Source: Rhodobacteraceae bacterium HLUCCA08 (GTDB lineage: Bacteria; Pseudomonadota; Alphaproteobacteria; Rhodobacterales; Rhodobacteraceae). Taken from it: a stretch of 64,000 nucleotides of DNA. How positions within the stretch are numbered: position 1 is the stretch's first letter; each line of letters begins with the position of its first letter. This document shows positions 50,808-59,447 of this stretch, piece after piece. The stretch is from NCBI GenBank assembly GCA_001314655.1, contig LJSF01000034.1, forward strand, positions 1 to 64,000, given 5' to 3'. Under the pieces are notes generated by a model. That model saw only the letters and a program-made list of their open reading frames with translations. It ran no database searches and was not told where the DNA came from. Both the position numbers and the translations under genes were made by a program.

Positions 50808-51782
50808 ATGATCCCCGCCGACAAGCCCACCTTCTGGTTCATCGGCGTGACCACCGCGCAGTCCTCGATCATGCGGGTGTTTCCGGACTGGGCGCGGCAC
50901 CTGGGACTGGGGGATGTCGCCATGCGCGGGATCGACCTGGCGCTGCATGACCGGCCCGAACGCTACCGCGCGGTCGTGCGATTCCTCAAGACCGACCCGC
51001 TGTCGCGCGGCGCGCTGGTCACGACCCACAAGCTGGACCTGTTCGCCGCCGCCCATGACCTGTTCGACGAAATCGACCCCCATGCCCGGCTGATGGCCGA
51101 AACCAGTTGCCTGTCGAAACGCGCCGGCCGGCTGATCTGCCATGCCAAGGACCCGATCTCGTCCGGGCTTGCGCTGGACGGCTTCCTGCCGCCCGACCAT
51201 TTCGCCCGCACCGGGGCCGAGCTGTTCTCAATGGGCGCCGGCGGCTCGACCATCGCGCTCAGCTGGCACCTGGCGCAGGTCGCGCGCGGGGCGAACCGGC
51301 CCGCGCGGATCATCGTGTCGAACCGCAGCCAGGCCCGGCTCGATCACCTGAAGGCGATCCATGACGGGCTCGACCACGGCATCCCGGTGGAGTGTGTGCT
51401 CGCCCCGCGGCCCGAGGACAACGACGCGGTGCTGGACCGCCTGTCGCCCGGCGCGCTGGTGATCAATGCCACCGGGCTGGGCAAGGATGCACCGGGCTCT
51501 CCGCTGACCGGCGCGGCGCGGTTTCCCGACCGCGCGATCGCCTGGGATCTGAACTATCGCGGCGATCTGCTGTTTCTCGATCAGGCCCGGGCACAAAAAG
51601 CGGCGCGCCACCTGCAGGTCGAGGACGGCTGGAGCTATTTCATCCATGGCTGGACCCAGGTCATCGCCGAGGTTTTCGACATCGCGATCCCGACCAGCGG
51701 CCCCGGCTTTGACGCCATCGCCGACATCGCCGCCCGCGTGACCGGGCGCGTCACCGGGCGCACCAACGGGCGCAGGACGTGA
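50808..51782 (+). CDS. Shikimate-dehydrogenase-like NAD(P) oxidoreductase
   Basis: 324-aa protein with the two-domain shikimate dehydrogenase fold. The N-terminal substrate domain has the equivalent of the catalytic lysine (VTTHK, Lys75), but the usual NTD-x-x-G is changed to AKDPISSG near 114-120. The cofactor domain has MGAGGSTIALSW (142-153) and SNRSQARLDHL. Because active-site residues differ from AroE, the substrate is probably not shikimate but another hydroxy acid or sugar acid. The C-terminal tail is a 12-bp tandem repeat in DNA. It overlaps the next gene by GTGA. Confidence 0.75.
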   Translation: MIPADKPTFWFIGVTTAQSSIMRVFPDWARHLGLGDVAMRGIDLALHDRPERYRAVVRFLKTDPLSRGALVTTHKLDLFAAAHDLFDEIDPHARLMAETSCLSKRAGRLICHAKDPISSGLALDGFLPPDHFARTGAELFSMGAGGSTIALSWHLAQVARGANRPARIIVSNRSQARLDHLKAIHDGLDHGIPVECVLAPRPEDNDAVLDRLSPGALVINATGLGKDAPGSPLTGAARFPDRAIAWDLNYRGDLLFLDQARAQKAARHLQVEDGWSYFIHGWTQVIAEVFDIAIPTSGPGFDAIADIAARVTGRVTGRTNGRRT

Positions 51783-52720
51783 CCGGCCGCATCCTGGTCA
51801 CGCCGCGGTCCCTGTCGCGGGACGGGCACCCGGCGTTGTCGGCCCTGACCGCGCGGGGCTACAAGCTGGTCATGCCCGCCCCCGGCGCGATTCCCGACGA
51901 ACGCACGCTTCTTGACACGGTGCCCGGATGCGTCGGCTGGCTTGCCGGCATCGAGCCGGTCAGCGCGGCGGTGATCGCCGCCGCGCTCCGTCTGCGGGTG
52001 ATCAGCCGCAACGGAACCGGCATCGACAACCTGCCGCTGGACGCGTTGCAGGCCCGGCGGATCCGCCTGTTCAAGGCCGAGGGCACCAATGCCCGCGGCG
52101 TGGCCGAGCTTGCCCTGGCGCTGACCCTGGCCGGGCTGCGGCGGCTCGTCTGGACCCACGAAGGCATGCGGACCGGCGCCTGGCCCCGCAGCCTGGGCCG
52201 CGAGATCGCCGGCGCCCGGATCGCCGTGATCGGCCTGGGTGCCGTGGGGACGGCCTATGCGCGGATGTGCCTTGACCTGGGGGCGCGGGTCGCCGGGCAT
52301 GACCCCTTCGCGCCCGACGACCGGCTGAGCGCGCCCGGGGTCCGGTGCGCGACGCTCGAGGCCGCCCTGGCCGGCGCCGAGGTGGTCAGCCTGCACGCGC
52401 CCATGCCCGCCGGCGGCCGCCCCGTCCTGACCGATGCGCGCATCGCCGCGCTGGCCCCGGGCGCCGTTGTCGTGAACACCGCGCGGGCCGGTCTGGTCGA
52501 CGGACCCGCCCTGCTGGCCGCGCTCGACGCCGGCCGGATCGCCTGCTACGCCACGGATGTGTTCGACACCGAACCCCCTGCCCCCTCGCCGCTGCTGGCC
52601 CATCCGCGCGTGGTCCTGACCAGCCATATCGGCGGCTTCACCGATGCCTCGGTCGATCGCTGCACGGTCCGCGCGGTCGACAACCTGCTGGCCGGGCTGG
52701 AGCCCGCCGATGCGGATTGA
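51779..52720 (+). CDS. D-isomer-specific 2-hydroxyacid dehydrogenase
   Basis: 313-aa NAD(P)-dependent dehydrogenase like phosphoglycerate or hydroxypyruvate/glyoxylate reductases. Cofactor motif GLGAVG at 152-157, catalytic Arg236 (VVNTARAG), Glu265 (FDTEPP) and His283 (LTSHIGG) are all present. Start is GTG overlapping the preceding stop by 4 bp. Its own 3' end overlaps the ATG of the MBL gene by 11 bp. In this operon it may reduce or oxidise a sugar-derived 2-oxo acid. Confidence 0.9.
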   Translation: MTGRILVTPRSLSRDGHPALSALTARGYKLVMPAPGAIPDERTLLDTVPGCVGWLAGIEPVSAAVIAAALRLRVISRNGTGIDNLPLDALQARRIRLFKAEGTNARGVAELALALTLAGLRRLVWTHEGMRTGAWPRSLGREIAGARIAVIGLGAVGTAYARMCLDLGARVAGHDPFAPDDRLSAPGVRCATLEAALAGAEVVSLHAPMPAGGRPVLTDARIAALAPGAVVVNTARAGLVDGPALLAALDAGRIACYATDVFDTEPPAPSPLLAHPRVVLTSHIGGFTDASVDRCTVRAVDNLLAGLEPADAD

Positions 52721-53576
52721 ACGCATCCCCGGATGGCCGACGCCCGGACAGCCGGGCATCGCCTGGCTGGGCCAGGCCGGATTCTGGATCGAAACCGGCG
52801 CGGCCCGCCTGCTGATCGACCCCTACCTGTCCGACAGCCTGGCGCGGAAATACGCCGGCAAGGCCCATGACCATCGCCGCATGATGCCACCGCCGGTTCT
52901 GCCCGATGCCCTGCCCCGGCCCGACCTGGTGCTGATCACCCATGCCCATACCGACCACATGGACCCCGACACGCTGGCCCCTCTGGCGGCGCGGTTTCCC
53001 GACCTGCCCTTCGTCGTGCCCGCATCGCGCATGGAGCTTGCCCGGGACCGGATCGGCGGCGCTGCACGGCTTGTCTGCGTGGATGCCGGCGACGACCTTG
53101 CCCCGCTGCCCGGCCTGCGCCTGCGCGTGCTGCCGGCCGCCCATGAAACCCGCGACACGGATGCCCGGGGCCGGCACCTTTTCCTGGGCTACGCCCTCAC
53201 CTGGGCCGGCCGCACGATCTATCATTCCGGCGATTGCGTGCCCTTCGACGGGCTGACCGGCCTGGTCCGCGCGATCCGCCCCGATATCGCGCTGCTGCCC
53301 GTGAACGGGCGGGACGCCACGCGGCGGGCGGCCGGCATTCCGGGAAATTTCACCCTGGACGAGGCCATCACCCTGGCCCGTGACGCGAAGGCGGGCTTTC
53401 TGATCCCGCATCATTTCGGCATGTTCGCCTTCAACACCTGCGATCCCGCGACGATCGACCGGGCCGGCGCCAACACACGGGACCTTGCGATCCTGCGCCC
53501 GGCCATCGGAGAGGCGCTGCGGATCACCCAGAACGGAAGGACCGGGCATGGAGCCGACACGGACAACGGCGGTTGA
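52710..53576 (+). CDS. UlaG-like metallo-beta-lactamase-fold hydrolase
   Basis: 288-aa MBL-fold protein with an intact metal motif THAHTDH (77-83) and further ligands in LPAAHET and YHSGDCVPF. The layout (AWLGQAGFWIETG at the N-terminus, LIPHHFGMFAFNT near the C-terminus) resembles UlaG, the L-ascorbate-6-phosphate lactonase, and N-acyl-phosphatidylethanolamine-type members. A lactonase on a sugar-acid phosphate would fit with the dehydrogenases beside it, but the substrate is inferred. It overlaps both neighbours. Confidence 0.82.
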   Translation: MRIERIPGWPTPGQPGIAWLGQAGFWIETGAARLLIDPYLSDSLARKYAGKAHDHRRMMPPPVLPDALPRPDLVLITHAHTDHMDPDTLAPLAARFPDLPFVVPASRMELARDRIGGAARLVCVDAGDDLAPLPGLRLRVLPAAHETRDTDARGRHLFLGYALTWAGRTIYHSGDCVPFDGLTGLVRAIRPDIALLPVNGRDATRRAAGIPGNFTLDEAITLARDAKAGFLIPHHFGMFAFNTCDPATIDRAGANTRDLAILRPAIGEALRITQNGRTGHGADTDNGG

Positions 53577-54465
53577 GGACAACCTGCTGGAAGTGATCGC
53601 CCGCAGCCTGCCGACGCTGCGCAAATCCGACCGGCGGGTGGCCGAACGGATCCTCGAAACCCCCGAAACCGCGGTCGAGATGACCCTGGCCGCCCTGGCC
53701 CGCGCCGCCGGGGTGAGCGAGCCGACCGTCGTCCGTTTCGCCGCCGCGATCGGCTGCGAGGGGTTCCGCGACCTGCGGGTCAAGCTGGCGCGCTCGCTGG
53801 CCTTTGCCCGGACCACCTCGCATTCCGCGATCTCGCGCAGCGACGACCTGCAGGGGATCATCGCCAAGATCCTCGACTTCAACCTGTCCAACATCGCCTG
53901 GGTCCGCGCCCATCTGGACCCGGACGCCATCGCCGCGGCGGTGACGGCGCTGGCGCGCGCGCCGCGGATCGAGTTCTTCGGGCTGGGCGCCTCGGGGATC
54001 GTTGCGCTGGATGCCCAACAGAAATTCCCGCTGTTCGGGGTGCCCTGCAGCGCCCAGACCGACAGCCACCAGATGCTGATGGCGGCGGCATTGCTGCGGC
54101 CGGGCGACGTGGCCGTCGCGATCTCCAATACCGGGACAACGGCCGAAGTCATCCGCGCCGCCCGCATCGCCCGCGACCATGGCGCGACCACCATCGGGAT
54201 CACCGGATCGCACGGACCGCTTCTGGACCAGTGCACGATCTCGATCGTCGCCGAAACGGTCGAGAATACCGAAGTGTTCACCCCGACCGTGTCGCGCCTG
54301 TCGGCGATGATCGTCACCGATATCCTGTCGACCGCGGTCAGCCTGGGCCGTCGGCAAGAGGAACAGGACCGTATCGCCGCGATGAAACGCCTGCTGGCCG
54401 AGGCCCGTCCCGGCCGCGACGGCAGTCCCGATGCGGGCGACGATGCCGGGACCGATACGCCCTAG
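53548..54465 (+). CDS. RpiR family transcriptional regulator
   Basis: 305-aa regulator with an N-terminal helix-turn-helix (LAALARAAGVSEPTVVRF, near 46-63, then GCEGFRDLRVKLA) and a SIS phosphosugar-binding domain (about 125-265, with FFGLGASGIVALDAQQKF and ISNTGTTAEVIRA). It probably senses a sugar phosphate and binds the TGTAGTTTAACTACA palindromes before this operon and the divergent importer operon. The ATG at 53548 has GGAAGG upstream and overlaps the MBL gene. Its TAG shares a CTAG with the convergent PfkB gene. Confidence 0.9.
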   Translation: MEPTRTTAVEDNLLEVIARSLPTLRKSDRRVAERILETPETAVEMTLAALARAAGVSEPTVVRFAAAIGCEGFRDLRVKLARSLAFARTTSHSAISRSDDLQGIIAKILDFNLSNIAWVRAHLDPDAIAAAVTALARAPRIEFFGLGASGIVALDAQQKFPLFGVPCSAQTDSHQMLMAAALLRPGDVAVAISNTGTTAEVIRAARIARDHGATTIGITGSHGPLLDQCTISIVAETVENTEVFTPTVSRLSAMIVTDILSTAVSLGRRQEEQDRIAAMKRLLAEARPGRDGSPDAGDDAGTDTP

Positions 54466-55454
54466 CCGGCCCCCTCGTCCAGCAGGAACCGGCCCAGGCC
54501 GGACGTCGCCGTGGCCCCCGACAGGCAGGCCCGGGCGGCGCGAAAACCCAGCGCGATACAGGCCGGACGCGCCCAGCCTTCGTGCAGCCCGTGCATCACC
54601 CCGGCGGCAAAGGCATCGCCGGCGCCGACCGCGCTGACGATCGCCTCGGGGGCCAGCCTTTCGGGCCGATGCACCTCGGCCCGGCCGTCTTCGAACCAGA
54701 TCGTCCGCTCCGGCGAATGCAGGATCACCGCCCGGTGCACACCACCCGCCGCCAGGGCCTGCGCGGCACGAATCATCGCCTGTTCGTCGCCGGCGTCGTC
54801 GACCGGAAGGCCGGTCGCCCGGGCGGCTTCGATCTCGTTCAGGAACAATATGTCGATGTCCGGCAGGGCTCCGAATACCGTGTCGCGGAAGGTCGGGCTT
54901 TGCGATGATACCAGATCGACGCAGGTCATCATGCCCCGCGCCCGCGCCTCGGCCAGGACCTGCGCGGCCAGCGGGCGGCCATCGGCGCCGATCCGGTCAA
55001 GACGCGCCAGCAGGTTCAGATAGCCCAGGTAAAAGATCTTGGCCCCCCGCCGGGCCAGCGCGGCGATGTCGATATGCTCGGGCCCGAACAGGTCGTTCGC
55101 GCCGCAATGGTGAAAGAAGGTCCGGCTGTCGCCCGGCACGTTCATCACATGGGTCTGCGAGGTGACGGCCTGCGCCGTGCGCCCGATCAGCGCGGTGTCC
55201 AGGCCGGCGGCGAGGGCCAGGGCCAGCACTTCGTCGCCCAGCTTGCCGGCGCCGATCAGCCCGATCGGAATGACGGGGTAGTCGACCCCGATCGCGGTCA
55301 GGCCCGCGGCGACGTTCGCAGGCCCGCCGCCCAGCCCCGAGGTCTGGCCGGTGATCCGCACCAGTTCGGACTTGCCGGGCCAGGCCGGAATGTCGTGGAT
55401 CATGTCGAGGATCCAGTTGCCCGCACAGACGATGCCGCGCCGCCCCTCGGTCAT
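54462..55454 (-). CDS. PfkB family carbohydrate kinase (ribokinase-like)
   Basis: 330-aa ribokinase-fold kinase. GLGGGPANVAAGLTAIG is the first signature and the second, with catalytic Asp in AVGAGDAFAAGVM, is intact. It starts GIVCAGNWILDMIHDIPAWP, typical of a subgroup often annotated as adenosine/ribokinase-like sugar kinases. It is the last gene of the eight-gene unit C operon and its ATG overlaps the D-lyxose isomerase stop. It would phosphorylate the ketose made by that isomerase (inferred). Confidence 0.87.
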   Translation of the reverse strand: MTEGRRGIVCAGNWILDMIHDIPAWPGKSELVRITGQTSGLGGGPANVAAGLTAIGVDYPVIPIGLIGAGKLGDEVLALALAAGLDTALIGRTAQAVTSQTHVMNVPGDSRTFFHHCGANDLFGPEHIDIAALARRGAKIFYLGYLNLLARLDRIGADGRPLAAQVLAEARARGMMTCVDLVSSQSPTFRDTVFGALPDIDILFLNEIEAARATGLPVDDAGDEQAMIRAAQALAAGGVHRAVILHSPERTIWFEDGRAEVHRPERLAPEAIVSAVGAGDAFAAGVMHGLHEGWARPACIALGFRAARACLSGATATSGLGRFLLDEGAG

Positions 55455-56122
55455 GCCGCGGCGGCCTCGTTCCACAGCAGCCGATAGGGGTCTTCGTCCT
55501 CGTCCACGGCGCTGAACCGGCCCAGGGGTTCAAGGAAGAAATTGTCGCCCCGATCGTCGTTGCACTGGCTGACCTCGGCGACGAAGACCGGCGCGCCCTC
55601 GCCCCAGAACCGGTGCTGCAGGCCGCGCGGGATGGTGATCGCCTGGCCGGCCGTCAGCCGATGCACCTGTCCGAAGGCCGGGAATTCGGCGCCGTCGATC
55701 CACACGGTCTCGGCCACCGCTTCGCCCGACAGCGGCGTGACCGCGCCCTCGGGCGTGAATTCGACACACAGCGTGCCGCCGCCGCGGACCATGATGTCCT
55801 CCAGCTTCATCTTGTGGGCGTGAAACGGGGTTTCCTGGTCGACGCCGACGAACAGCAGCTTTTCCGCATAGGGCCGCTCGCCCGGCTGGCCATAGAGGCC
55901 GTTGCGGGCGCAGAACAGGGTCAGGCCACGGCTGGCGAAATCGCCCGAGCCGAAATCGGTCACGTCCCAGCCGATCTGGCGCGCGGCCAGCCAGGCGCTG
56001 CGCTCGGCGTTGGCAGCGTGGTCCCCCGGCGCCCAGCGGGCGAAATCCGGCAAGGCCCAGCCATGGGCGGCACAGGTCGCCTCGGCGGCGCGCAGGGCGG
56101 CATTGATCTGCGATCGTTTCAT
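55451..56122 (-). CDS. D-lyxose/D-mannose isomerase (cupin type)
   Basis: 223-aa cupin isomerase. Metal ligands are seen at His101, His103 and Glu108 (PFHAHKMKLED) with the fourth at His170 (RGLQHRFWGEG). The N-terminus MKRSQINAAL and the FAHHGFxLPxFAxW-like opening fit the D-lyxose isomerase family (Pfam Lyx_isomer), which converts D-lyxose to D-xylulose and D-mannose to D-fructose. It is coupled by ATGA overlaps to both the Gfo/Idh gene before it and the PfkB gene after it. Confidence 0.9.
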   Translation of the reverse strand: MKRSQINAALRAAEATCAAHGWALPDFARWAPGDHAANAERSAWLAARQIGWDVTDFGSGDFASRGLTLFCARNGLYGQPGERPYAEKLLFVGVDQETPFHAHKMKLEDIMVRGGGTLCVEFTPEGAVTPLSGEAVAETVWIDGAEFPAFGQVHRLTAGQAITIPRGLQHRFWGEGAPVFVAEVSQCNDDRGDNFFLEPLGRFSAVDEDEDPYRLLWNEAAAA

Positions 56123-57261
56123 CTGTCGTACTCCACATCGACGACGCGGCCCTCGGTCCCCGAGGCCAGCGCGGCTGTCAGGATGGCATGGTGGTCGGCG
56201 GCCTCCTGCGGGGTCGCGCAGGGGAACCCCCGCGCGTCGCCGCCGGCCAGTTCATCGACGAAAGCGGCCCACATCTGCTGGATCGCATCGGTGAAGCCGA
56301 ATTCGAAGATGCCCCCGGTGATCGCCGGGAACAGCGGCTGATAGCCCAGATCCTCGGTCTGCCAGCATTGCGCCCCGCCGGGCGTGTAGCGCATGAAGCG
56401 CCATTGCCGGGGCGACTTGGTGGTGAATTCGGCCGAGCCCTCCATGCCCAGCACCCGCAGGCTCCAGGTGTTGGCCTCGCCCGGGGCGATGCGCCAGGTT
56501 TTCAGGACCAGGGGAAAAGCCTCGGGTCCCGCGCCGACCGTGCCGGTGATCGTGGCATTGTCCCAGGTTTCGCAGGGCACGCGGGCGCCGCGGCCGTCGG
56601 GCCGTGTCGTCACCCGCTTGACCAGGCTCGCGTGGACCGACCGAGGCCGCCAGCCCAGCCGCAGCGGCACATGGGCCACATGCATCCCCAGATCGCCCAT
56701 GCAACCATAGGCGCCGTTCACATCGACCATCCGTTTCCAGTTGATCGGCTTGTCGGGATTGATGTCCGAGGCATGCAGGAAGGCGCATTCGACCTCGAGG
56801 ATCGCGCCCAGCGCGCCCGAGCGGGCAAAGTCGATCACCCGCTGCGCGCCGGGGTAGAACGGCATTTCCGACGAACAGCGCACCAGCTGTCCCGGCCGCC
56901 CCGACGCCGCCATGATCGCCGCGTTCTGCGCCCGGTCCATGCCGAAGGGCTTTTCGCCCAGCAGGTGTTTGCCGCTGGCCAGGATGTCCGGATAGATCGC
57001 GCCATGCAGCACATGCGGCACCGCGCAATAGATCGCCTCGACCGCGTCATTGGCCAGAAGCGCGCGGTAATCGGTGGTTTTCTGCGTCACGCCGGGCAGG
57101 TGGTCGGAATACCAGTCCATCAGCGTCGGGTCGGTATCGCAGACCGCCACGATCCGGGGGCGGGCGCGCATGTCCTGCAGATGCATCCACCGCGCCGCGG
57201 CCGAGGCGAATTCCCGCCCCATCAGCCCGCAACCGATGATGCCGAAACCAATGGTCCGCAT
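56119..57261 (-). CDS. Gfo/Idh/MocA family oxidoreductase
   Basis: 380-aa NAD(P)-dependent sugar or inositol dehydrogenase-type protein. The Rossmann motif GIIGCGLMG (7-15) and the catalytic EKP triplet (103-105, LLGEKPFGMD) are clear. The C-terminal domain is the usual open beta-sheet with the H-containing segment GDLGMHVAHVPL. Cytosolic, no signal or Tat motif. The start overlaps the aldolase stop by one base. It may oxidise a sugar before isomerisation or epimerise it; substrate unknown. Confidence 0.9.
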   Translation of the reverse strand: MRTIGFGIIGCGLMGREFASAAARWMHLQDMRARPRIVAVCDTDPTLMDWYSDHLPGVTQKTTDYRALLANDAVEAIYCAVPHVLHGAIYPDILASGKHLLGEKPFGMDRAQNAAIMAASGRPGQLVRCSSEMPFYPGAQRVIDFARSGALGAILEVECAFLHASDINPDKPINWKRMVDVNGAYGCMGDLGMHVAHVPLRLGWRPRSVHASLVKRVTTRPDGRGARVPCETWDNATITGTVGAGPEAFPLVLKTWRIAPGEANTWSLRVLGMEGSAEFTTKSPRQWRFMRYTPGGAQCWQTEDLGYQPLFPAITGGIFEFGFTDAIQQMWAAFVDELAGGDARGFPCATPQEAADHHAILTAALASGTEGRVVDVEYDR

Positions 57262-58085
57262 CAGGCCAGCCGTCCCATCGCATCCGCGACCGAGGCGCCG
57301 TCATGCACGATCGCCATCAGCGCGGCGGTCATGCCGGCGGGGTTGTCGTGGTGGATCACGTTGCGGCCATAGACGATGCCGCGCGCGCCCTGTTCCATCA
57401 ACACCTTGGTGCGGCTCAGGATTTCCTCGTCCGAAACCTTGCCGCCGCCGCGCACCAGGACCGGCACCGATTGGGCGATCTCGATCACACGGGCGTATTC
57501 GGTGGGGTCGTCGCAGGGATCGGCCTTGATGATGTCGGCGCCCAGTTCGACCGCCTGCCGGACCAGCGGCAGGATCTTGTCGATATCGCCGTCGACCATG
57601 TAGCCGCCCTTGCTGTTGTCCTGCATCACCAGCGGCTCGACCATCAGCGGCATGCCGTAATCCTCGCACAGGGGTTTCAGCCGGTTCACGTTGCGCACGC
57701 AGGCGGCGTAAAGTTCGGGCTGCTCGGGCAGCATCAGCAGGTTGACCACGACGCAGGCCGCATCCAGCCGGATCGCCTGGTCCAGCGGCCGCTCGATCAC
57801 CTCGGAGAACAGCCTGCGCGGCAAGGGCGTGCCATAGCAATTGGCGATATCGGTGCGCAGGACAAGGGCCGGGCGGTCCTTGCCGGGACGCGCCTGCAGG
57901 ATCGGCGCGGTGCCCGGCGGCAGCTGGATCGCATCGGGCGCGGCGCCGGCGACCACGTCGATCGCCTTGGCCATGTCCTCGATCCCGCCCAGAAAGCTCT
58001 TTTCGTTGAACATCCCGTGGTCGATCGCCACGTCGAAGCAATTGCCCGAGGTGCCGAACAGCCGGTTCATGCGTGCCTGTTTCAT
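57261..58085 (-). CDS. Class I aldolase of the DhnA/LsrF type
   Basis: 274-aa TIM-barrel aldolase of the DeoC/FbaB/LacD superfamily. The Schiff-base lysine is Lys187 in ADIIKADPCDD, and the phosphate-binding end VLVRGGGKVSDEEIL and GIVYGRNVIHHDNP are typical. It is close in layout to FbaB and LsrF (the AI-2 phosphate thiolase), and could cleave or thiolyse a ketose phosphate. A second, different aldolase is in the same operon. Start was set at the ATG before KQARMNRLFG. Confidence 0.87.
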   Translation of the reverse strand: MKQARMNRLFGTSGNCFDVAIDHGMFNEKSFLGGIEDMAKAIDVVAGAAPDAIQLPPGTAPILQARPGKDRPALVLRTDIANCYGTPLPRRLFSEVIERPLDQAIRLDAACVVVNLLMLPEQPELYAACVRNVNRLKPLCEDYGMPLMVEPLVMQDNSKGGYMVDGDIDKILPLVRQAVELGADIIKADPCDDPTEYARVIEIAQSVPVLVRGGGKVSDEEILSRTKVLMEQGARGIVYGRNVIHHDNPAGMTAALMAIVHDGASVADAMGRLA

Positions 58086-58099
58086 CTGTGTCCTCCCTG

Positions 58100-58828
58100 T
58101 CAGACTGCGGTGAAGCCACCATCGATCGGCAGCGCCGCGCCGGAAATCATCGCCGCCCCGTCGCTCAGCAGAAAGGCGATCGGCGCGGCGATTTCGGCCT
58201 CGGTCGCCCAGCGGCCCAAAGGCATGGTGTCCAGGAACGGCCCTTCGATCTCGGGCCGGCCCCAGTACCAGGCCGACATCGGCGTCATCACCACGGTGGG
58301 ATGGACCGAGTTCACCCGGATGCCATGCGGCCCCAGTTCCAGCGCCGAGACCTTGGTGATGTTGTCCAGCGCCCCTTTCGAGGCGCCGTAGGACACATGC
58401 CCCTTCAGCGCGACCAGCGAGGCCTGGCTCGACACGTTGACGATGGCCCCGCCGCGACCCAGCCGGATCATGCTTTGCGCGGCGTATTTCGTCACCAGCA
58501 GCGCGCCGCGGGCGTTGATGCCGATGACCTTGTCGAAGACCGCGATGTCGGTCTCCATCGGCGTCGCGATCTCGCCGCCGAAGCCGCCGCAATTGACCAC
58601 GCCCCACAGATCAAGGCCGTCCAGCGCCGCGCGCACGCTGTCCTCGGAGGTCAGGTCGAAGGCCAGGGTCCGGCAGCCGGTGTCCCCTGCCAGGGCCGAC
58701 AGCTTGCCTGCGTCCCGACCCGCGGCGATCACATCCGCGCCCCTGGCGCAAAGCTGCCGCACGGTCTCTCCGCCGATACCGCCGGAGGCCCCGGTCACCA
58801 GGATCGGCCCCTTGTCGTAATCCGCCAT
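58100..58828 (-). CDS. Short-chain dehydrogenase, L-xylulose-reductase (DCXR)-like
   Basis: 242-aa Rossmann-fold SDR. Cofactor motif TGASGGIG (12-19), Asn105, Ser134, Tyr147 and Lys151 form the catalytic set (SSQASL, then YGASKGALD). The stretch from KGALD to PTVVMTPMS closely resembles the vertebrate and bacterial dicarbonyl/L-xylulose reductases, which reduce L-xylulose to xylitol and act on other four- and five-carbon keto sugars. GGAGGAG lies 3 nt before the ATG. In the operon it would interconvert a ketose and a polyol. Confidence 0.88.
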   Translation of the reverse strand: MADYDKGPILVTGASGGIGGETVRQLCARGADVIAAGRDAGKLSALAGDTGCRTLAFDLTSEDSVRAALDGLDLWGVVNCGGFGGEIATPMETDIAVFDKVIGINARGALLVTKYAAQSMIRLGRGGAIVNVSSQASLVALKGHVSYGASKGALDNITKVSALELGPHGIRVNSVHPTVVMTPMSAWYWGRPEIEGPFLDTMPLGRWATEAEIAAPIAFLLSDGAAMISGAALPIDGGFTAV

Positions 58829-58871
58829 GTCTCCTCCTTGGGGCCATGCTTGGCCCGTCATGCCAACAAGT

Positions 58872-59447
58872 CTAGTGCGATTGTTCCCCCCGGGCCTGCG
58901 GATCGGGCCCCAGGGCCTCCAGAACCCGGGCCGCGAGGTCCGGATCGGGCGCGGCGGTGCCGTCGACCTCGATCACCGGGCCAAGGCCAAAGGGCCGCGC
59001 CCGCCCGGCAAGGTCGAACAATTCGTCCGCATAGGATCCGGGCGGATGGCCCGCCCGGCGCGTCGCCGCCCGGGCGCGATAGCGCGCGGCCGCGACCTGC
59101 GGCGGCACCGCGACCCAGACCTCGACCGTCCGGTCGATCCGGGCGCGCTGCAGATGGCCCTGCAAGACCTCGACCGGCTGGAACCCGTGCCAGGCATCGA
59201 CGACCGGCAAAAGCCGGTCGGAAAAGCCGGCGATCGAATTGAAGATCGCCTCGTAGCTGGCCCGGCCAAGCATCCGGTTATGGGTGCGGTCGCCGGTGCC
59301 GATATGGGCGAACAGCCCCTCCTTGACCATATCAAGCGACAGCGGGACCGCGGCGATGCCGCGCGATGTCAAGCCGCCGACCAGGGCGTCGGCGATGGTC
59401 GACTTGCCGCTGGCCGGCACCCCGTTGACCAGAACCGCCGCCCTCAT
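58872..59447 (-). CDS. P-loop kinase of the AAA/gluconate-kinase-like group
   Basis: 191-aa cytosolic P-loop NTPase. Walker A is GVPASGKST (9-17); the later segment LDMVKEGLFAHIG (near 38-50) and the basic RYRARAATRRAG lid region (about 125-137) are like small-molecule kinases such as gluconate kinase or zeta-type kinases. No exact match could be made. Its ATG overlaps the ROK stop (ATGA), and it precedes the SDR by 43 bp. A sugar or polyol kinase role is inferred from the neighbours. Confidence 0.72.
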   Translation of the reverse strand: MRAAVLVNGVPASGKSTIADALVGGLTSRGIAAVPLSLDMVKEGLFAHIGTGDRTHNRMLGRASYEAIFNSIAGFSDRLLPVVDAWHGFQPVEVLQGHLQRARIDRTVEVWVAVPPQVAAARYRARAATRRAGHPPGSYADELFDLAGRARPFGLGPVIEVDGTAAPDPDLAARVLEALGPDPQARGEQSH

